7,985 bases of DNA. Origin: Planctomycetota bacterium (GTDB taxonomy: Bacteria; Planctomycetota; Planctomycetia; Pirellulales; Lacipirellulaceae). Shown piece by piece: positions 7,115-7,985 of the stretch. How positions within the stretch are numbered: position 1 is the stretch's first letter; each line of letters begins with the position of its first letter. Where the stretch lies: the NCBI GenBank assembly GCA_029259975.1, contig JAJDEE010000027.1, forward strand, positions 1 to 7,985. Reading direction: 5' to 3'. The notes beneath the pieces are model-generated. The model saw nothing but the letters and a program-made list of their open reading frames with translations. It was not told where the DNA came from and did no database searches. The translations under genes were made by a program, and so were the position numbers.

Positions 7115-7985
7115 ATGAGAGTTAGTTTGTCGAAGTTTGAAGATTTACAATTGTCGGGCTGTTTGCTGCGTGCCTTAAAAGAAAAAGGTTACGAAACGGC
7201 CACACCGATCCAAGCCGACGCGATTCCGCCGATCATGAAAGGGTCGGACTTGGTGGGTTGTGCCCAGACGGGTACCGGTAAGACGGCAGCGTTTGCGCTG
7301 CCGACCTTGCACCGAATGTTGACCGCAGGAATGCGAAACCGTCCAGGCGGCAAAAAACGAAAAATGATTCGAGCGCTGGTCCTCGCGCCGACGCGTGAAC
7401 TGACCGCCCAGATCGGCGATAGTTTTTCGGCCTACAGCCGCTTTTCGAAATTGCGTCATGCGGTCGTTTATGGTGGCGTGTCGCAGGTGCCGCAGGTGCG
7501 CAAGCTGCGTGCTGGTATTGATACGTTGATCGCCACGCCAGGGCGGTTGCTCGACTTGATCAACCAAAAGCACATCGATTTGAGCCACGTCGAAATTTTG
7601 ATTTTCGACGAAGCCGATCAGATGCTCGACATGGGTTTTATTCACGACCTGCGTAAGATCGTCGCCTTCTGTCCCGAACGCCGGCAGACGCTGATGTTTT
7701 CGGCGACGATGCCACCGGAGATTCGTAAGCTGGCGAGCGAATGGCTGCACAAACCGGCCAACGTGCAAACGGCGCGTGTCTCGGCGCCGGCGGAAAAGGT
7801 GAATCAGTCGGTATATTATGTCGAGCGTCGCCAAAAGGTGCGACTACTCGAACAGTTTTTGCAGAAAACGGCCGGCGATCGCACGCTGGTATTTTCTCGC
7901 ACCAAGCACGGCGCCGACAAGATCGTCAAGTTTTTGCTAAAAGGAAACATTCGCGCCGCAGCCATCCACGGCAACAAGAGCCAAT
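7115..7985 (+). CDS. rhlE: DEAD-box RNA helicase, RhlE-like (3' end beyond the window)
   Basis: An open frame of 290 codons that continues past the right edge. It encodes the N-terminal RecA-like domain and the start of the second. Motifs in order: Q motif with F8 and Q33 (TPIQ), motif I AQTGTGKT (50-57), Ia PTREL (92-96), GG (120-121), Ib TPGR (141-144), II DEAD (165-168), III SAT (196-198), IV VFSRTKHGAD (259-268) and AAIHGNKSQ (282-290). The TKHGAD and HGNKSQ blocks are typical of the RhlE branch, which unwinds RNA in ribosome assembly and decay. Lysine 56 and the DEAD acids are intact, so the part seen should be active. ATG 7115 places the start as in relatives, with weak AGAGAA just upstream; an in-frame ATG at 7058 would add 19 residues and has no better ribosome binding site. 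A structured leader and promoter precede it. The symbol is by family resemblance. Confidence 0.93.
   Translation, partial: MRVSLSKFEDLQLSGCLLRALKEKGYETATPIQADAIPPIMKGSDLVGCAQTGTGKTAAFALPTLHRMLTAGMRNRPGGKKRKMIRALVLAPTRELTAQIGDSFSAYSRFSKLRHAVVYGGVSQVPQVRKLRAGIDTLIATPGRLLDLINQKHIDLSHVEILIFDEADQMLDMGFIHDLRKIVAFCPERRQTLMFSATMPPEIRKLASEWLHKPANVQTARVSAPAEKVNQSVYYVERRQKVRLLEQFLQKTAGDRTLVFSRTKHGADKIVKFLLKGNIRAAAIHGNKSQ

Noticed and set aside
6787..7125. 112-codon plus-strand open frame starting with GTG
   Set aside because: It has no recognisable domain, an arginine-rich composition typical of a non-coding frame, no ribosome binding site, and overlaps the helicase start; the region is better explained as a structured leader.
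7175..7834. 219-codon minus-strand open frame opposite the helicase gene
   Set aside because: The plus strand carries all DEAD-box motifs in order; the minus-strand frame is arginine- and histidine-rich antisense noise.

Overview
The window looks like an ordinary stretch of a planctomycete chromosome, probably a Pirellulaceae-like marine or environmental lineage. This is inference, without any database search. The clues are a membrane protein with the 'FSLRGML' transmembrane segment followed by leucine-rich repeats (a paralogous type very common in Planctomycetes), start sites with poor or no Shine-Dalgarno sequences, roughly balanced base composition, loosely packed genes that change strand often, and relics of broken genes between intact ones.

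Layout: (1) 26-1324 (+) encodes a complete flavin-dependent monooxygenase of the FMO family. (2) Converging on it, 1430-3511 (-) encodes a YyaL/SSP411-type protein with a thioredoxin-like DUF255 domain followed by a glycosidase-like barrel region. (3) 3512-3721 has no recognisable gene. (4) About 3722-4185 (+) is the decayed C-terminal half of an IS630-family transposase with a nonsense codon and frameshifts. (5) 4218-5558 (-) encodes a three-helix membrane protein with leucine-rich repeats, preceded by a possible extended -10 promoter overlapped by an imperfect inverted repeat. (6) 5636-6095 has no credible gene but holds a nested set of inverted repeats at 5895-5981. (7) 6096-6659 (-) is the C-terminal half of an HD-GYP protein whose catalytic HD part is missing. 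(8) A good sigma-70-like promoter at 6743-6770 (+) opens a leader of about 340 nt with two strong hairpins, the second followed by seven T residues. (9) From 7115 (+) a RhlE-type DEAD-box RNA helicase runs off the right edge of the window.

The genes do not form one pathway. The FMO and DUF255 genes are convergent, and the LRR protein and helicase appear to be separate transcription units. I do not see a convincing new multi-gene system. The two most interesting things are non-coding: the structured leader of the helicase gene, which may be an attenuator or a cold-responsive leader, and the nested inverted repeats in the gene-free stretch. All RNA structures here were found by eye and have not been folded computationally.
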